A stretch of 64,000 nucleotides of DNA from Takakia lepidozioides (taxonomy: Eukaryota; Streptophyta; Takakiopsida; Takakiales; Takakiaceae), in assembly GCA_030704615.1 (NCBI GenBank), contig CM060733.1:44020001-44084000 (forward strand). The letters run 5' to 3'. The translations under genes were made by a program, and so were the position numbers. Positions 63,479-64,000 of the stretch are shown here, piece by piece. The notes below the pieces were generated by a model. It ran no database searches. It worked only from the letters and a program-made list of their open reading frames with translations, and had not been told where the DNA came from. How positions within the stretch are numbered: position 1 is the stretch's first letter; the number at the start of each line of letters is the position of its first letter.

Positions 63479-63973
63479 TTAATGTGGCAATAACCAAAAC
63501 TCTCTTCTGTAATATCTCTCGTATATGCCTGGGTTTCTCTCAAGCTTCAATGTTCCTCTGGATATACTAGAAGTCTCCGTTACCATATACCCATATGGTA
63601 AACAAGTCTGAAAAGCTGTTCTTGGTGTGAGTTTGATCCACAAGATATCCTTTGGAATCCAGTTCTTTACCAGTACAAGCTCTTCATGCATATGAGTATA
63701 AACATTCACCTTTCTTTCCTCCCAGCCTTCAAACTCTACTCGTTTAATGGATAGCAATGCTATCACATAAACCAGTGTTGGTAACCAACGTGCTCTTCCT
63801 TTACAGGCCACCTGATAAATCTTTATCACTCCTTTCTCCAGACCCCATTCAGGGTCAGCATCATGCACTCTTTTAAGAATGTTTTCTTTACAACCGTCTG
63901 GCAATTCCAAGAACCTCTGAAAGAATCGTTTGGACAATCTTTCCTTCTCAGTTTCACAGGGAATTTGATTCAC
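63479..63973 (-). CDS. Element Y pre-gag ORF
   Basis: Open to TAA 63,479-63,481, matching 52,700-53,248 of Z almost residue for residue (FFQRFLELPDGC, RARWLPTLVYVIALLSIKRV, YRREFWLLPH). The start is uncertain: homology reaches upstream to the window end, and the first in-frame start shown is not ATG. Gag begins 21 bases after the stop, in the same frame but behind a second stop (TGA). Function unknown. Confidence 0.6.
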   Translation of the reverse strand: MNQIPCETEKERLSKRFFQRFLELPDGCKENILKRVHDADPEWGLEKGVIKIYQVACKGRARWLPTLVYVIALLSIKRVEFEGWEERKVNVYTHMHEELVLVKNWIPKDILWIKLTPRTAFQTCLPYGYMVTETSSISRGTLKLERNPGIYERYYRREFWLLPH

Positions 63974-64000
63974 ATCAAATTCTTTAATTCTCCATCCACC

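Larger units (their letters stand above)
53335..64000 (-). mobile_element. Ty3/gypsy element Y (non-chromodomain, extra ORFs after pol)
   Basis: Minus-strand order: pre-gag ORF, gag with zinc knuckles, protease, RT, RNase H, integrase, GGCTGTG minisatellite, ORF1 (785 aa) and ORF2 (about 325 aa). PR-RT-RH-INT order makes it Ty3/gypsy. No chromodomain follows integrase. Long ORFs between integrase and the 3' LTR recall the Tat/Athila side of the superfamily, an assignment by architecture only. Its 5' LTR lies beyond the window. No complete 3' LTR is adjacent at 53,334. Confidence 0.85.

Noticed and set aside
1-64000. tRNA, rRNA or bacterial operon signals
   Set aside because: I looked for CCA-ended cloverleafs, rRNA-like blocks and Shine-Dalgarno-spaced gene runs and saw none.

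Overview
This window is nuclear DNA from a eukaryote, almost certainly of the green-plant lineage. Coding stretches are split by GT-AG introns. It carries a chromodomain Ty3/gypsy element, a second gypsy family with extra ORFs after pol, a CACTA DNA transposon and Mutator-like (MULE) transposase genes. There are no bacterial operons, rRNAs or tRNAs. A repeat-rich charophyte alga such as Chara would fit, but that is inference: no marker gene is present. A 500-base N gap lies at 39,787-40,286. I see no clearly intact single-copy cellular gene. Nearly everything is mobile or multicopy, and most copies are broken.

Left part (1-37 kb). Two gene families are interleaved. The first is a MULE-like transposase with a Cys/His zinc module, a DDE-type core and a SWIM finger. 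Its copies are at 1-1,115, 10,689-12,047, 12,048-13,433 (minus, split by a solo LTR), 15,683-16,412 (minus) and 48,940-51,632. The second is the most unusual content. It joins a ParB/sulfiredoxin-like domain (IPLCR...DGNHRLLAW) to a permuted amino-methyltransferase-like domain (DIPDG, then SPAFIQT..DLxxGxG) and an acidic tail. Five copies occur: B (1,961-9,814 minus), A (18,530-20,457), C (about 23,140-28,840, most complete), E (29,055-31,480) and D (34,740-36,673). B carries a 2,390-bp CACTA element in an exon. D is cut by an LTR.

Between and inside these genes are arrays of inverted repeats. One array has 14 copies of a 38-bp hairpin palindrome and lies in an apparent intron of copy B. At least six other arrays differ in unit length and flanks, but nearly all units are centred on GGCGCC inside an AATTC/GAATT-like palindrome. 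Short GCTCATG clusters sit at several family boundaries.

Right part (37-64 kb). A chromovirus remnant (integrase plus chromodomain, minus strand) ends at an LTR at 36,674-37,399. That LTR family also gives the solo LTR at 12,185-12,915. After the gap come copies of one non-chromodomain gypsy family: X (40,287-47,087, minus), W (47,088-48,750, plus), Z (51,633-53,334, plus) and Y (53,335 to the window end, minus). Y has long ORFs for a pre-gag protein, gag, protease, RT-RNase H, integrase and two extra ORFs after pol. Its RT has lost the YxDD region, which X keeps. One inversion of 47,088-53,334 would rejoin Z's LTR and gag start to the body of X, so that segment is either a real inversion or an assembly error.
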